A stretch of 23,553 nucleotides of DNA from an uncultured Lachnospiraceae bacterium (GCA_937877165.1 CALEFO010000048.1:1-23553); one strand, 5' to 3'; positions 14,931-23,316 are shown, counted from the stretch's first letter. Program-made: numbers and translations. The notes: generated by a model not told the origin, from the sequence alone.

Positions 14931-15611
14931 ATGAATGCACAGAACCTTTCTATTTTTCACGGCCTTTCCGATGAGGAAATCGAAAAGAGCCTTCACTGCT
15001 CCCGCGGGAAGGTGATCTCTGTTCCCAAGGGACAGTTTATTTACCGGCAGGAGGATGAGCCGACCCGGCTGTACTTCGTTCTCGAAGGAAGCGTGGAGCT
15101 CGGCAGCTGCAATGCACTCGGAAGGCTGACCCGCATCCGGGTTCTGCATGAGGGAGAGTGCTTTGGGGAAACGGAGCTGTTCCTTGCGTCCTCCGGCTAC
15201 AGCTCCTATGCCAAGGCCATTCTGAATACGAGGCTTCTCTCTGTCCCGGAGGAATTCTTCGGCGGGCAGTGTGAGCGCTGCTGCATGCACCACAGCCGCG
15301 TCGTCTACAACATGCTGCATGTCTTCGCGGAGAAATCCGAGCAGGACAACCGGCAGATTGATCTTCTGACACTGGGAAATCTCCGCCAGCGGATTGCCGC
15401 CTTTCTTCTGGAAGAACAGCGCAAAGCAGGAACCGGCAGCCGGATCATTCACCTTACCCTGAACCGCGAGGAGCTCGCCGCCTTTCTGAATACCACAAGG
15501 CCCTCTCTCTCCCGAATGCTGCTCCAGATGCAGGAGGAGGGACTTCTTCGGCTCGTCTCGCGAAGCCAGATCGAGATCACACAGGAACAAGAGCTGCATG
15601 CTCTCCTGTAG
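14931..15611 (+). CDS. Crp/Fnr-family transcriptional regulator
   Basis: A 226-residue regulator with an N-terminal cyclic-nucleotide-binding-type beta barrel (about 25-110), a long dimer helix (about 120-160) and a C-terminal winged helix-turn-helix at about 178-202, NREELAAFLNTTRPSLSRML. The barrel keeps Gly-rich turns such as VLEGSVELG and HEGECFGETELF, but the cAMP-binding Arg-Ser-Ala pattern is absent. There is no N-terminal four-cysteine cluster as in FNR. Cysteines at 114, 117 and 118, followed by His120 and His121 (QCERCCMHH), precede the dimer helix. ATG at 14931 has AAGGGAG about 12 bases upstream. It is divergent from reverse rubrerythrin, so a redox or oxygen response is likely, although the ligand is unknown. 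Its stop is 12 bases from the convergent diguanylate cyclase stop. Confidence 0.9.
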   Translation: MNAQNLSIFHGLSDEEIEKSLHCSRGKVISVPKGQFIYRQEDEPTRLYFVLEGSVELGSCNALGRLTRIRVLHEGECFGETELFLASSGYSSYAKAILNTRLLSVPEEFFGGQCERCCMHHSRVVYNMLHVFAEKSEQDNRQIDLLTLGNLRQRIAAFLLEEQRKAGTGSRIIHLTLNREELAAFLNTTRPSLSRMLLQMQEEGLLRLVSRSQIEITQEQELHALL

Positions 15612-15623
15612 GTCCGGACCAGC

Positions 15624-16733
15624 TTACTGTCCTTCGGCAATGCAGCAGTTTCTCTTCGCCTTCGCCCGGTAGAGCACCTGATCCGCTTCGGCAAGGAGCT
15701 CCCTGGCCGTCATTCCATCTCTTCCCTGCGCCAGGCCGATGCTCAGCGTCGGGATAAAGGAAGGCTCCATGCTCTTTGCTTCCTTCATTTTCTCCTGTAT
15801 TTCGCGGCAAAGCTTCTCCGCTTCTTCCAGAGGTGTCTCACAAAAAAGAAGACAGAACTCGTCCCCTCCGTAACGGAAGGCCTCTGCCCGCGGAGCCGTT
15901 TCTCTCAGAACCCTGCCGAGGAAGGCAAGATACTGATCGCCGACAGGATGGCCGTACCGGTCATTGATCTGCTTGAAGTGATCAAAATCCACCATGGCAA
16001 GAATGCAGTCCGGAACCTTTTCCTCCGTCAGTGCCTGCATGGTGCTTTCGAACGCCAGGCGGTTGCAAAGGCCGGTCAATGCATCGGTGCGGATCTCCTG
16101 AAGGAGCTTTTCTCTCTCCGCCATCCGTTTCTCAATCGCCTGATTCTTCATCTTCTCGAAATAAGTGATGACCAGAATCAGCAGATACAGGCAGACCTGC
16201 ATGATAAGAGAAATGATGTAATTGAACCGGGCATCCACGCTGCTCCACACAGATTCCCGCGTAGAATCCCAGGCCGGCAGGTTCTCCGCAAGGATGCGGA
16301 GAAACAGGCTTGTCAGCGCGATCACGGTCGTCAGGGAATAGTTTCCGTACACCACAGAGATCAGAACCGGGATCGAGAACACAATCGTCAGTGCTCCGAA
16401 TGTGGAATGTACGATATACAGCATCGTGCAGCTAAGCAGCAGAAATGCCGACATCAGAAGAGGCCGAAGGTCTCTCACAACTTTTCTGCTCCTTAAGGAC
16501 CAGCGGCTTCCCAAAACAAAGACAAGATTGCAGCCGGATGGGATCAGGCAATATTTCAGGAAATACCGTGACCTGCTGGCATCAATGTTATCTTTGGCGT
16601 CCATCAGAAAATACATCAGGATTTCCAGAATCAGCGTGACTGCGAAAAGCAGAATGTGGATTCGGTACTGAAGATTCATCCATTTGTTCTGAATCTCTTC
16701 TGTACTCTCCAGTTCAAAGCCGGTTGGAAGCAT
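15624..16733 (-). CDS. Membrane-bound diguanylate cyclase (GGDEF)
   Basis: Makes cyclic di-GMP from two GTP at the inner membrane face. About six hydrophobic segments lie between residues 24 and 192, ending with VCLYLLILVITYF. A helical linker then leads to the GGDEF domain from about 212 (TDALTGLCNRLAFE). Metal-binding Asp249/Asp251 in VDFDHFKQIND and the active motif RYGGDEF at 287-293 are intact, so the enzyme should be active. The product-inhibition I-site (RxxD five residues before GGDEF) is missing, since the corresponding stretch reads ETAPRAEAFRY. The membrane region has no family name I can give. ATG at 16733 follows AAAGGAA at long spacing. No EAL or PilZ gene is present in the window. 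Upstream, a short palindrome GACAGCTGTC lies at 16762-16771. Confidence 0.92.
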   Translation of the reverse strand: MLPTGFELESTEEIQNKWMNLQYRIHILLFAVTLILEILMYFLMDAKDNIDASRSRYFLKYCLIPSGCNLVFVLGSRWSLRSRKVVRDLRPLLMSAFLLLSCTMLYIVHSTFGALTIVFSIPVLISVVYGNYSLTTVIALTSLFLRILAENLPAWDSTRESVWSSVDARFNYIISLIMQVCLYLLILVITYFEKMKNQAIEKRMAEREKLLQEIRTDALTGLCNRLAFESTMQALTEEKVPDCILAMVDFDHFKQINDRYGHPVGDQYLAFLGRVLRETAPRAEAFRYGGDEFCLLFCETPLEEAEKLCREIQEKMKEAKSMEPSFIPTLSIGLAQGRDGMTARELLAEADQVLYRAKAKRNCCIAEGQ

Positions 16734-16821
16734 AGCGGCAGTTCCTTTCCTCTTTATTGATGACAGCTGTCTCTTTTCTCACCGGCAATCCGGCTCGGGA
16801 GCATTTCGTTAAAATAGTTTT

Positions 16822-18099
16822 TTAGCGGCACAAAAGGCACACCGTCTCCACATCCTCCACGAAGGGGAACATGTCCACCGGCACCGCCTTCTTCATCCGG
16901 TAGCCGCCTTCCGTCAGGACCTTCAGATCCCGTCCCAGCGTCTTGGGATTGCAGGAAATATAGACAATTTTCGAAGGGCGCATGACAAGCGCCGCTTCCA
17001 GGAACTCCTCGGTCGAACCGCTTCTGGGCGGGTCCATAAAAAGAACATCCGCCGATTCCTTCTGCGCAGCCATCTCCTGCATGAAGCGGCCCGCATCCTC
17101 TGCATACACGGTGACATTGGCAAGGCCGTTCAGCCGCACATTGGCGTCCGCGTCCTGCGCCGCGTCTGCATTGAGCTCCACGGACAAGACCTCCTTTGCC
17201 CGGTCCGCCGCACAGATACCGATTGTCCCGATTCCGCAGTACGCGTCCAGAATCCGCTCTTTGCCGGTAAGACCCGCTGCGTCAATCGCGATGTTGTAGA
17301 GCTTCTCGGTCTGCAGGGAATTCACCTGATAGAAGGAGCGGGAAGAAATGCGGAATTTCCTGCCGCACAGCTCGTCCGTGATGAAGCCCCTTCCATACAG
17401 AACCTTTTCTCTGGTTCCGAGAATCATGGAGCTGTCATTGTCCTTGATGTTCTGCACGATGGAAGTGATTTCCGGGTGAAGTCGGACCAGCTCCTTAGAA
17501 AAATTGTTCCGTGACGGGAACACGGGGCCCGCCGTCACAATCGTCACCAGGATTTCTCCCGTCACATGTGCCGTCCGGATCTGTACCGCCTTCACCGTTC
17601 CAAAGCCCGTCGCCGGATCATAGACGCGCAGCTTGAAGGAAGCAAGAAGACCGTAAATATCCTGCACGATCTCATCCGCCCGCTTATTCTCAATCAGGCA
17701 GTCCTTCACCGGAACAATCTCGCGGGAGCCTCTGCGGTACACGCCGCAAACAGGATGTCCCTTCCGGTCCAGTCCGAAAACGCTCGTCACCTTGTTGCGA
17801 TAACGGTAAGGATTCTTCGTGCGCACCACCGGCTCCACAGGACCGAACGCACCGACGCATTCCTCCACCCAGGCTTTTTTCTTTGCCAGCTGCTCCTCCA
17901 TCGGCAGGTCAATCATGGTGCAGCCGCCGCACTTTGCAGAATACGGACAGGCCGACCTTTTGACCTTGATCTCCCGTTTTTCTTTTTTCTCAGACTCAAG
18001 AGAAGCGGGCTTCTGATCCGCCCGCTTCTTCGCATTCCCTTTATTTTTATAAGCTCTCTTTCTCTCAGGCTCCCTGCCGGCCTCTCTGCGTTCTTTCAT
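16822..18099 (-). CDS. rlmD: 23S rRNA (uracil-C5)-methyltransferase, RlmD/RlmCD type
   Basis: SAM-dependent enzyme that methylates C5 of uracil in 23S rRNA (position 1939, and in Firmicutes often also 747). The Fe-S cluster cysteines are visible in CPYSAKCGGC plus the Cys of VPVKDCLIE. The SAM-binding motif is ILDAYCGIGTIGI, the catalytic base region is FMDPPRSGS and the nucleophile cysteine is in IVYISCNPKTLGRDL. The protein has about 425 residues from the ATG at 18099, with a Lys/Arg-rich N-terminal stretch replacing most of the TRAM domain. The frame stays open upstream to 18201. I place the start at MKERREAG because GAGG lies upstream, although at twelve-base spacing; ATG at 18111 is an alternative. 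The start overlaps the end of the upstream small gene, pointing to translational coupling. Confidence 0.9.
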   Translation of the reverse strand: MKERREAGREPERKRAYKNKGNAKKRADQKPASLESEKKEKREIKVKRSACPYSAKCGGCTMIDLPMEEQLAKKKAWVEECVGAFGPVEPVVRTKNPYRYRNKVTSVFGLDRKGHPVCGVYRRGSREIVPVKDCLIENKRADEIVQDIYGLLASFKLRVYDPATGFGTVKAVQIRTAHVTGEILVTIVTAGPVFPSRNNFSKELVRLHPEITSIVQNIKDNDSSMILGTREKVLYGRGFITDELCGRKFRISSRSFYQVNSLQTEKLYNIAIDAAGLTGKERILDAYCGIGTIGICAADRAKEVLSVELNADAAQDADANVRLNGLANVTVYAEDAGRFMQEMAAQKESADVLFMDPPRSGSTEEFLEAALVMRPSKIVYISCNPKTLGRDLKVLTEGGYRMKKAVPVDMFPFVEDVETVCLLCR

Positions 18100-18538
18100 A
18101 ATAGTAGTCATCCTCTTCTTCGTCCCACTCATAGCTTCGGCGGCCGCAGCGCGTGAACCGCTCCGCCTGCTTTCTCTCCTCTTCACGCCGGATTCTTGCA
18201 CTCTTTGGCGTCCATTCCTCTTCCGGGAGTCTTCCGATGATCTCTACGCCGCGAAGGTCCTCCGCCAGATACATGGCCTTCTCCATGTCGCGGCAATTGA
18301 TCCGAACGACGAATCCGCTCCGGCGCATGCAAAGAAGTCTTGCCAGGAGAGATGAATTCTCTTCCTTCACAAAATAGGAAATTCCCTCCCGAAGAAGAAT
18401 TCGCTCCAGATATTGTAAAACATCTTCCGCATAAACGCGGCAGAAATTTACCTCGGAATCAAAGTACTGGTCTTCGAGCAGAATGCTGGATACGCGTTCC
18501 TGTCCCTGTCCTTCATTTGAAGTAACGTAGCAGCACAT
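18065..18538 (-). CDS. Conserved-looking small protein of unknown function
   Basis: A 157-residue soluble protein, MCCYVTSNEGQG at the start. Its middle part (VLQYLERILLREGISYFVKEEN, then GFVVRINCRDMEKAMYLAEDL) has the alternating helix-strand pattern of small ferredoxin-like domains such as DUF2007 putative signal-transducing proteins. The sequence match is too weak to name the family. The C-terminal 50 residues are highly charged with an acidic, Tyr-rich run EWDEEEDDYYYE. ATG at 18538 has GAGGG eight bases upstream, which supports the start. It overlaps rlmD by 35 bases in another frame and reads in the same direction, so the pair is probably co-translated; a role near rRNA modification is only association. 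Confidence 0.65.
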   Translation of the reverse strand: MCCYVTSNEGQGQERVSSILLEDQYFDSEVNFCRVYAEDVLQYLERILLREGISYFVKEENSSLLARLLCMRRSGFVVRINCRDMEKAMYLAEDLRGVEIIGRLPEEEWTPKSARIRREEERKQAERFTRCGRRSYEWDEEEDDYYYERTQRGRQGA

Positions 18539-18636
18539 CGTTTTACCCTCGCACGCAGGTCTGTCTAATCGTTTTCGAATCCGGGCAAAAATGCCCCTTC
18601 TGCCGAACGGATTTAAGCGGATTCACAGGATATTGT

Positions 18637-18677
18637 CGTTGACTTACTTGGTTAACACAACAAATTGTAAGTCAACG
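18637..18677. repeat. Perfect 11-bp inverted repeat upstream of the small unknown gene
   Basis: CGTTGACTTAC (18637-18647) and GTAAGTCAACG (18667-18677) are exact inverses with a 19-base AT-rich spacer containing GTTAAC. No T-run follows on either strand, so a terminator is unlikely. On the minus strand TTGTGT and GACAAT, 17 bases apart, overlap it and could be a promoter for the downstream gene. The interval 18539-18765 also holds a 5-bp hairpin at 18584-18599. Confidence 0.6.
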
Positions 18678-18765
18678 CCTCGTTGTGCGCAAGAGCTTTT
18701 GTGCAATTCGATCGATTTTATGAATGCCTCTCTGTATACAAAGTGCAGTGTTTTTGCCGATTGCG

Positions 18766-20138
18766 TTATACCACGCGGAATTTTGTCCACTTCCCGCTTC
18801 GATACCGGAAAACAAAGAATGCAGACCGCAGTCCCCAGTCCAGGTACATGGCAATTCTCGTTCCCACGACACCCGTCCAAGAAGCCAGGCGCAGCCGACC
18901 CGCGCAAGGAACATGGAGATGACGCCGAAATACATGGTAAATTTCGCATCCCCCGCCGCCCGCAGCGCACAGGGCAGCACAAACGCAGGCGTATGAATCA
19001 GCGCGATGGCAACGCATTCCATCAGCGTGATGGTCCTTGCAATCTGCTCCGTTCCAGAGGAAAGTCCGTAAATTCGGATGGCCACCGGGAAGACCGCCAT
19101 CAAAAGCGCGTTGGATGCGATCGCAAGAATCCAGGCAATCCGCATCATCTTCTTCACATAGTACCGCGCCTCGCCATAGTCATTGGCACCGACGCACTGG
19201 CCGACCACCGTGACAATCGCAAGCTGCATGGCGCATTCCGTAGTATAGCAGAGGGAGGTCAGACCGCCTGCTGCCGCGTTCGCCGCAATCTGCGCCGTTC
19301 CGAAGGTTGCGACAATGGAGGAGACCAGGATTTTCCCCACCTGAAAAAGTCCCGACTCCACACCGTTCGGAAGTGCAATCGAAATAATCTTGTGCTGTAT
19401 GAAGGAATCCCAACGGAGGATACTGGGAAGCTCTGCATGAAGCTCGTATTTTCTCCCGAGGCACAGGCCCAGCATCAGTGCAGCAGCCGCCATGCGGGAG
19501 ACCAGCGTCGGAACCGCAACACCTGCAACCCCCTGGTGCAGCAGATAAACGCCGATGTAGTTGCCGACAATGTTGATTCCGTTCATCATGACAGACGCGT
19601 ACATGGTCACTTTGGTCTGTTCCATGGAGCGGAAAATCGCCGTCCCGCTGTTGTACAGTCCAAGGAACGGAAAGGAAAGCGCCGTGATCCAGAAATACGT
19701 CTTCGCGCTCTCCATGACATCCGCCTCGACGCTTCCGTACAGCGTCTCCAGAATCTGCGTGTGGAAAATAACGCACACGGCTCCCGTAAGCACGGAAATC
19801 AAGAGCGTCAGTGTGAACAGCTGGCTGGCGGAGCGTCCAGCCGTCCTCCTGTCGCGAAAGCCGAGATACTGTGAGATGATGACCGCTCCTCCCCCTCCGA
19901 TCGCCCCCAGCACCTGAATGGCCAGATTGTTGATCTCATTGACAATCGAAACTCCGGAAATGGCCGCTTCCCCTGCCCCGGAGATCATGACCATATCAAC
20001 CATTCCGACCAGCAGGTTCAGGAACTGTTCGAAAAGCAGCGGTACGATCAGCGCCCGAAGCTCTTTGTTCGAGAACCTTCTCTCCTGCAGTCCCGTCTCT
20101 CTTTGGAATTTCTTCTGCCACATTTGATGTTTTTTCAT
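18766..20138 (-). pseudogene. MATE-family multidrug/Na+ exporter, C-terminus frameshifted
   Basis: A 12-helix MATE antiporter that would export drugs or metabolites with Na+ or H+. From ATG at 20138 (AAGGA six bases upstream) the frame matches the family for about 420 residues: ALIVPLLFEQFLNLLVGMVDMVM, the N-lobe GGGGAVIISQYLG, the mid-repeat SIALPNGVESGLFQVGKI and AANAAAGGLTSLCYTTECAMQLA. After FLARVGCAWLLG near 18875 the family ending appears in another frame as GVVGTRIAMYLDWGLRS and FRYRSGKWTKFRVV, stopping at 18766. The original frame runs on to 18672 with an unrelated tail of about 67 residues. One missing base, or a deletion of 1 mod 3 bases, near 18868-18880 explains this. The defect removes most of the last helix, so the protein could be impaired, or the base call may be wrong. 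Confidence 0.85.
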
Positions 20139-20214
20139 TCGATCCTTCTGATTTGCTCCTATACCCTGCTATGACAGGCTGTTTCTGCTTTCCTATGGCC
20201 GCGCTCTGAGTCTG

Positions 20215-23151
20215 TCATTCCGTCAGATACTTTTCCCGAAGCTCTCTGCCTGCGAACAGAATCTGCTCCAGAAGTCCCCGCGGCGAGAGCCGGAAGGCAC
20301 CCGCACCGAAAATAATCACCTGCTCCACAAAATCTCCGGTCGCCACGGTGACCCGGTTGTTCTTCGAGAGCCGGTGCGCGGTTTTCTCAATATAAAGGTC
20401 CGCCGTCTCCGCTTCTTTCGTGTAAACCACATCAATGTTGTGATAGCGGTACACCTCGCCGTTTCCACCTGGAACCCGGTAGGCATCGAACACCACGATC
20501 ACATTGACACCGGAGTACCCCGCATAATCTGACATCAGGTCGAGAAGCCTATCCCTGGCAGACTTGATGTCCGTATCCGCCAGCTCCTTCAGCTCCTCCC
20601 AGGCAAAAATAATATTGTAGCCATCCACCAGAAGGAATTCCTGAATTTCCTTCCCGGCAGTCTTCCGGCCCGCCCGCTTCCCGGTGCCGTCCTTCCCGCC
20701 AGTTTTCTCCGCCTGTGGAAAGTCATGCTGCCCCGCCTGTTGTCCGGATTCCGCATTTTCCTCTGACGGGAGGACGAGTCCCCGGCGCACATTGTCCGGA
20801 TGGCGCAGCTGCTCCCTGACCGGGCCGTAGGTCTTCTCGAAAATGCGCTTTAATTCTTCCTCTTCGGAGCAGAAGGCCTGCTGCCGCTCTTTAAAGTCCC
20901 TTACCTTTTCGCGATGGGCCGCATGTTCCTGTTCTCCCTCCGTCTCCTCAGAGCGGTCCAGCTGGAGCTCTTCGCTGTGCGATGCCGCAAACGTGTAATA
21001 ATCATCCGAGCGATACAGCCCCGCCTCTTTCTCCGGCTGCCAGCCCGTGTCCACGTGCATGTAATTTCTCACCTGATCCCACGGGACCACAGTCCCCGCA
21101 CCGTGTGAACAGAAAACCGACCAGGTCGGATTTCTCCGGTCTGCATCCGGGTCGTACCCCTTCTCTTCGATGATTTCACGCGCATTGTGGCACGGTTCGT
21201 AGCCCTTCCAGGAGACCGAAAGCCTTCCTCGTCCTCCGGTGTAGCCCGCAACCTGTGCCGCATAGTCTCCAAGCTCCGAGGCAGGGACCTTTCCTTCCAA
21301 AACTGCCTCCTCTCCATGAAATTCTGCAGGCCGGCACATGCCGTGCATCTGACTGATGTCCGTCATCGCGCGGCCAACGTTCTCCGAAGGAAGCTCCAGT
21401 GTCACATTCAGCACCGGCTCCAGCAGAATGTTCTCCGCCATCATCAGGCCCTGACGTACCGCCGCATAGGCGGCCTTCCGGAAATCTCCGCCGGAGGTAT
21501 GCTTTTTGCTCGCCCTGCCGCCAAGAAGGCAGATCCGCACATCCGTAAGTCCCGATCCCGTGAGCACACCCTTGAAGCTCTTTACCGAGAGCTGAGAGAG
21601 AATCAGATTCTGCCAGTTGCGGTCCAGCGTGCCCGGAATGCAGCGGTTCTCGAACGTAATGCCGCTTCCCTCCTCGCCCGGCTCCAGAAGAAGATGCACC
21701 TCTGCATAGTGCCGCAGCGGCTCGAAATGTCCGACGCCCTCCACAGGCCGCCGGATGGTCTCCTGATAGACAATGCTCCCCGGGCCGAACTGCGCCCGGA
21801 GGTCATTTTTTTCCCGCAGAAGATTTTTCAGAATCTCGATCTGGACCGCACCCATGATCCGCACGGTGATGTCGCCGGTCTCTTCCTCCTTCGCGACGTG
21901 GAGCATCGGCTCCTGCTCCTCCAGCTCGCGAAGCGCCTTCATCAGGGTAAAATCATCCACCGGCTTTCCGAAGCGGTCCGTTGCCGTCACCGTACTCGTC
22001 ATAATCGGCGTCAGGATCTCCTCTTTCCGGCTCTTCTCACTTCCAAGGCCGTCCCCCGCACAGGTATAGGAAAGCCCCGCTGCCGCCACGATCTCTCCGG
22101 CCCCCACGCTCGTTTTCGCTTCATAACGGTCACCGGAGTACAAACGAAGCTCGCTGATCTTCTCCTGTGTCTCCTCTTCTTCGGGAAGCTCTGCTTCCTC
22201 CAGAGGCTCCCGGACATCCGGATCACCGCTCTCCTGCAAAACGGCTCCAGCCGCACGGGGAATGGTCTCCCGCACGCTGTCCCGCACAGAAAGCGTCCCG
22301 CCGGTGATCTTCATCCAGGTAAGACGGGTCCCATTCTCCCTGGTGATCTTATAGACAAGCGCCCCAAAATCAGTCGGATTCCCCGCCGGGGCCAAATCCG
22401 CGGGGGCGGTTTTGCCGAATGAGGAAGCCGTCTCCCCGCTCCAGCCCGTGAAGAGCTCCAGCCCCTTCAGAAGGTTTCCCGTCCCCTCATCCTTCAATGC
22501 GCTGCCGCAGTAGACCGGGAACAGCTTTCTTGCAGCAATGAGCCTTCGCACATCCTCCGCCGATACGCTCCCGCCCTCGAGAACCCGCTCCATCAGCGCG
22601 TCCTCGCAGACCGCGACCGCCTCCTCATTTTCCTCGCAGATCTGCCGCTCATCGAACAGAACAAGTCCCTGTCCCAGGTCCTTTTCCAGAAGCCGGAACA
22701 GATCTTTGCCGGGATCGTTCTCATCCTCCCCCGGCACCAGCTGGTCCACCTTATTGATGAACACAAAGGCCGGAACCTGATAATGCTGCAGAAGCTTCCA
22801 GAGGATCCTTACCTGCGGATCTGCCCCCTTCTGCGCCGCAAGATCCGCCGCGCTCACCACGAGCACTGCCGCATCCAGAACGCGCAGCACGCGCTCCATC
22901 TCCGGCGAGAAATCAACGTGCCCCGGCGTATCCAGAATCGTAAACGGACGATCGCCGATCCGGAACCTCGCAAGCTTCGAGTAGATCGTGATCCCCCGCT
23001 TTTTCTCCATCTCATCGGTATCCAGAAACGCGTCTCCGTGATCGACACGTCCTCTCTTCTTCACCGCCCCCGTCTGAAACAGAATGCTCTCGGATAATGT
23101 TGTCTTTCCGGCATCCACATGTGCCAGAATGCCGACTGTCGTATTTCTCAT
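20215..23151 (-). CDS. TetM/EF-G-like translational GTPase fused to a C-terminal NYN (YacP/Rae1-like) nuclease domain
   Basis: A 978-residue fusion (numbering below counts one extra residue, from the GTG at 23154). GTPase motifs: G1 AHVDAGKTT (11-19), G2 RGIT (53-56), G3 DTPGH (75-79), G4 NKVD (134-137), G5 GSAL (217-220). EF-G-like domains II to V follow to about 650. The domain IV loop reads GRASKKHTSGGDFR where TetM has a Ser-Pro-Val loop, so tetracycline rescue is doubtful. A conserved-looking bridge with NPTWSVFCSHGAG and YMH (about 675-700) and a charged, partly helical linker (705-836) lead to an NYN domain at 838-967: LLVDGYNII (Asp844), VVFDAYR (Asp890), EAETADLYIE (Asp919) and VATGDFVEQ (Asp941), all nuclease acids present. 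ATG at 23151 is chosen by homology; the AGGAGG is rather far upstream. Likely acts on ribosomes; target unknown. Confidence 0.9.
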   Translation of the reverse strand: MRNTTVGILAHVDAGKTTLSESILFQTGAVKKRGRVDHGDAFLDTDEMEKKRGITIYSKLARFRIGDRPFTILDTPGHVDFSPEMERVLRVLDAAVLVVSAADLAAQKGADPQVRILWKLLQHYQVPAFVFINKVDQLVPGEDENDPGKDLFRLLEKDLGQGLVLFDERQICEENEEAVAVCEDALMERVLEGGSVSAEDVRRLIAARKLFPVYCGSALKDEGTGNLLKGLELFTGWSGETASSFGKTAPADLAPAGNPTDFGALVYKITRENGTRLTWMKITGGTLSVRDSVRETIPRAAGAVLQESGDPDVREPLEEAELPEEEETQEKISELRLYSGDRYEAKTSVGAGEIVAAAGLSYTCAGDGLGSEKSRKEEILTPIMTSTVTATDRFGKPVDDFTLMKALRELEEQEPMLHVAKEEETGDITVRIMGAVQIEILKNLLREKNDLRAQFGPGSIVYQETIRRPVEGVGHFEPLRHYAEVHLLLEPGEEGSGITFENRCIPGTLDRNWQNLILSQLSVKSFKGVLTGSGLTDVRICLLGGRASKKHTSGGDFRKAAYAAVRQGLMMAENILLEPVLNVTLELPSENVGRAMTDISQMHGMCRPAEFHGEEAVLEGKVPASELGDYAAQVAGYTGGRGRLSVSWKGYEPCHNAREIIEEKGYDPDADRRNPTWSVFCSHGAGTVVPWDQVRNYMHVDTGWQPEKEAGLYRSDDYYTFAASHSEELQLDRSEETEGEQEHAAHREKVRDFKERQQAFCSEEEELKRIFEKTYGPVREQLRHPDNVRRGLVLPSEENAESGQQAGQHDFPQAEKTGGKDGTGKRAGRKTAGKEIQEFLLVDGYNIIFAWEELKELADTDIKSARDRLLDLMSDYAGYSGVNVIVVFDAYRVPGGNGEVYRYHNIDVVYTKEAETADLYIEKTAHRLSKNNRVTVATGDFVEQVIIFGAGAFRLSPRGLLEQILFAGRELREKYLTE

Positions 23152-23172
23152 CACGTACTCTGATCTTTCCTT

Positions 23173-23195
23173 CCTCCTGCCGGCTGTCTGGCAGG
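23173..23195 (-). promoter_or_regulatory. Leader hairpin of the GTPase-NYN gene
   Basis: On the minus strand CCTGCC and GGCAGG form a 6-bp stem with an eight-base loop (23176-23195), and the right arm runs directly into AGGAGG (23173-23178), the strongest ribosome-binding sequence before the gene. Folding could mask that site. The stem is short, so this is tentative. No clear promoter is seen upstream for this gene. Confidence 0.35.
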
Positions 23196-23316
23196 GGCTC
23201 CCTTTTCGAAAGTGCGAAACTGCAGCATAAATATTTTTGCTTCTCTCTTGGTCATTTTACAGAAATTTACCGATTATTTCACGATAATTTTCGTCATCGG
23301 CGTTTCTGAAAAGTGC

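Noticed and set aside
14766..15599. Minus-strand open frame opposite the Crp/Fnr gene
   Set aside because: It covers the regulator gene and the operator; composition and lack of motifs indicate a shadow frame.
15611..15620. Palindrome GGTCCGGACC between the convergent Crp/Fnr and diguanylate cyclase genes
   Set aside because: Ten bases with no loop and no T-run; short palindromes of this GC content are expected by chance.
18591..19874. Plus-strand open frame opposite the MATE gene
   Set aside because: Arg/His-rich translation without family motifs; it overlaps clear MATE sequence on the other strand.
21187..22422. Plus-strand open frame opposite the GTPase domain
   Set aside because: Shadow of the GTPase coding sequence caused by GC-rich codons; no ribosome-binding site or motif.
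20215..23151. Tetracycline-resistance gene of the TetM class
   Set aside because: The GTPase part resembles TetM, but the tip loop of domain IV is different and a nuclease domain is fused at the end. There are no transfer signs around it.
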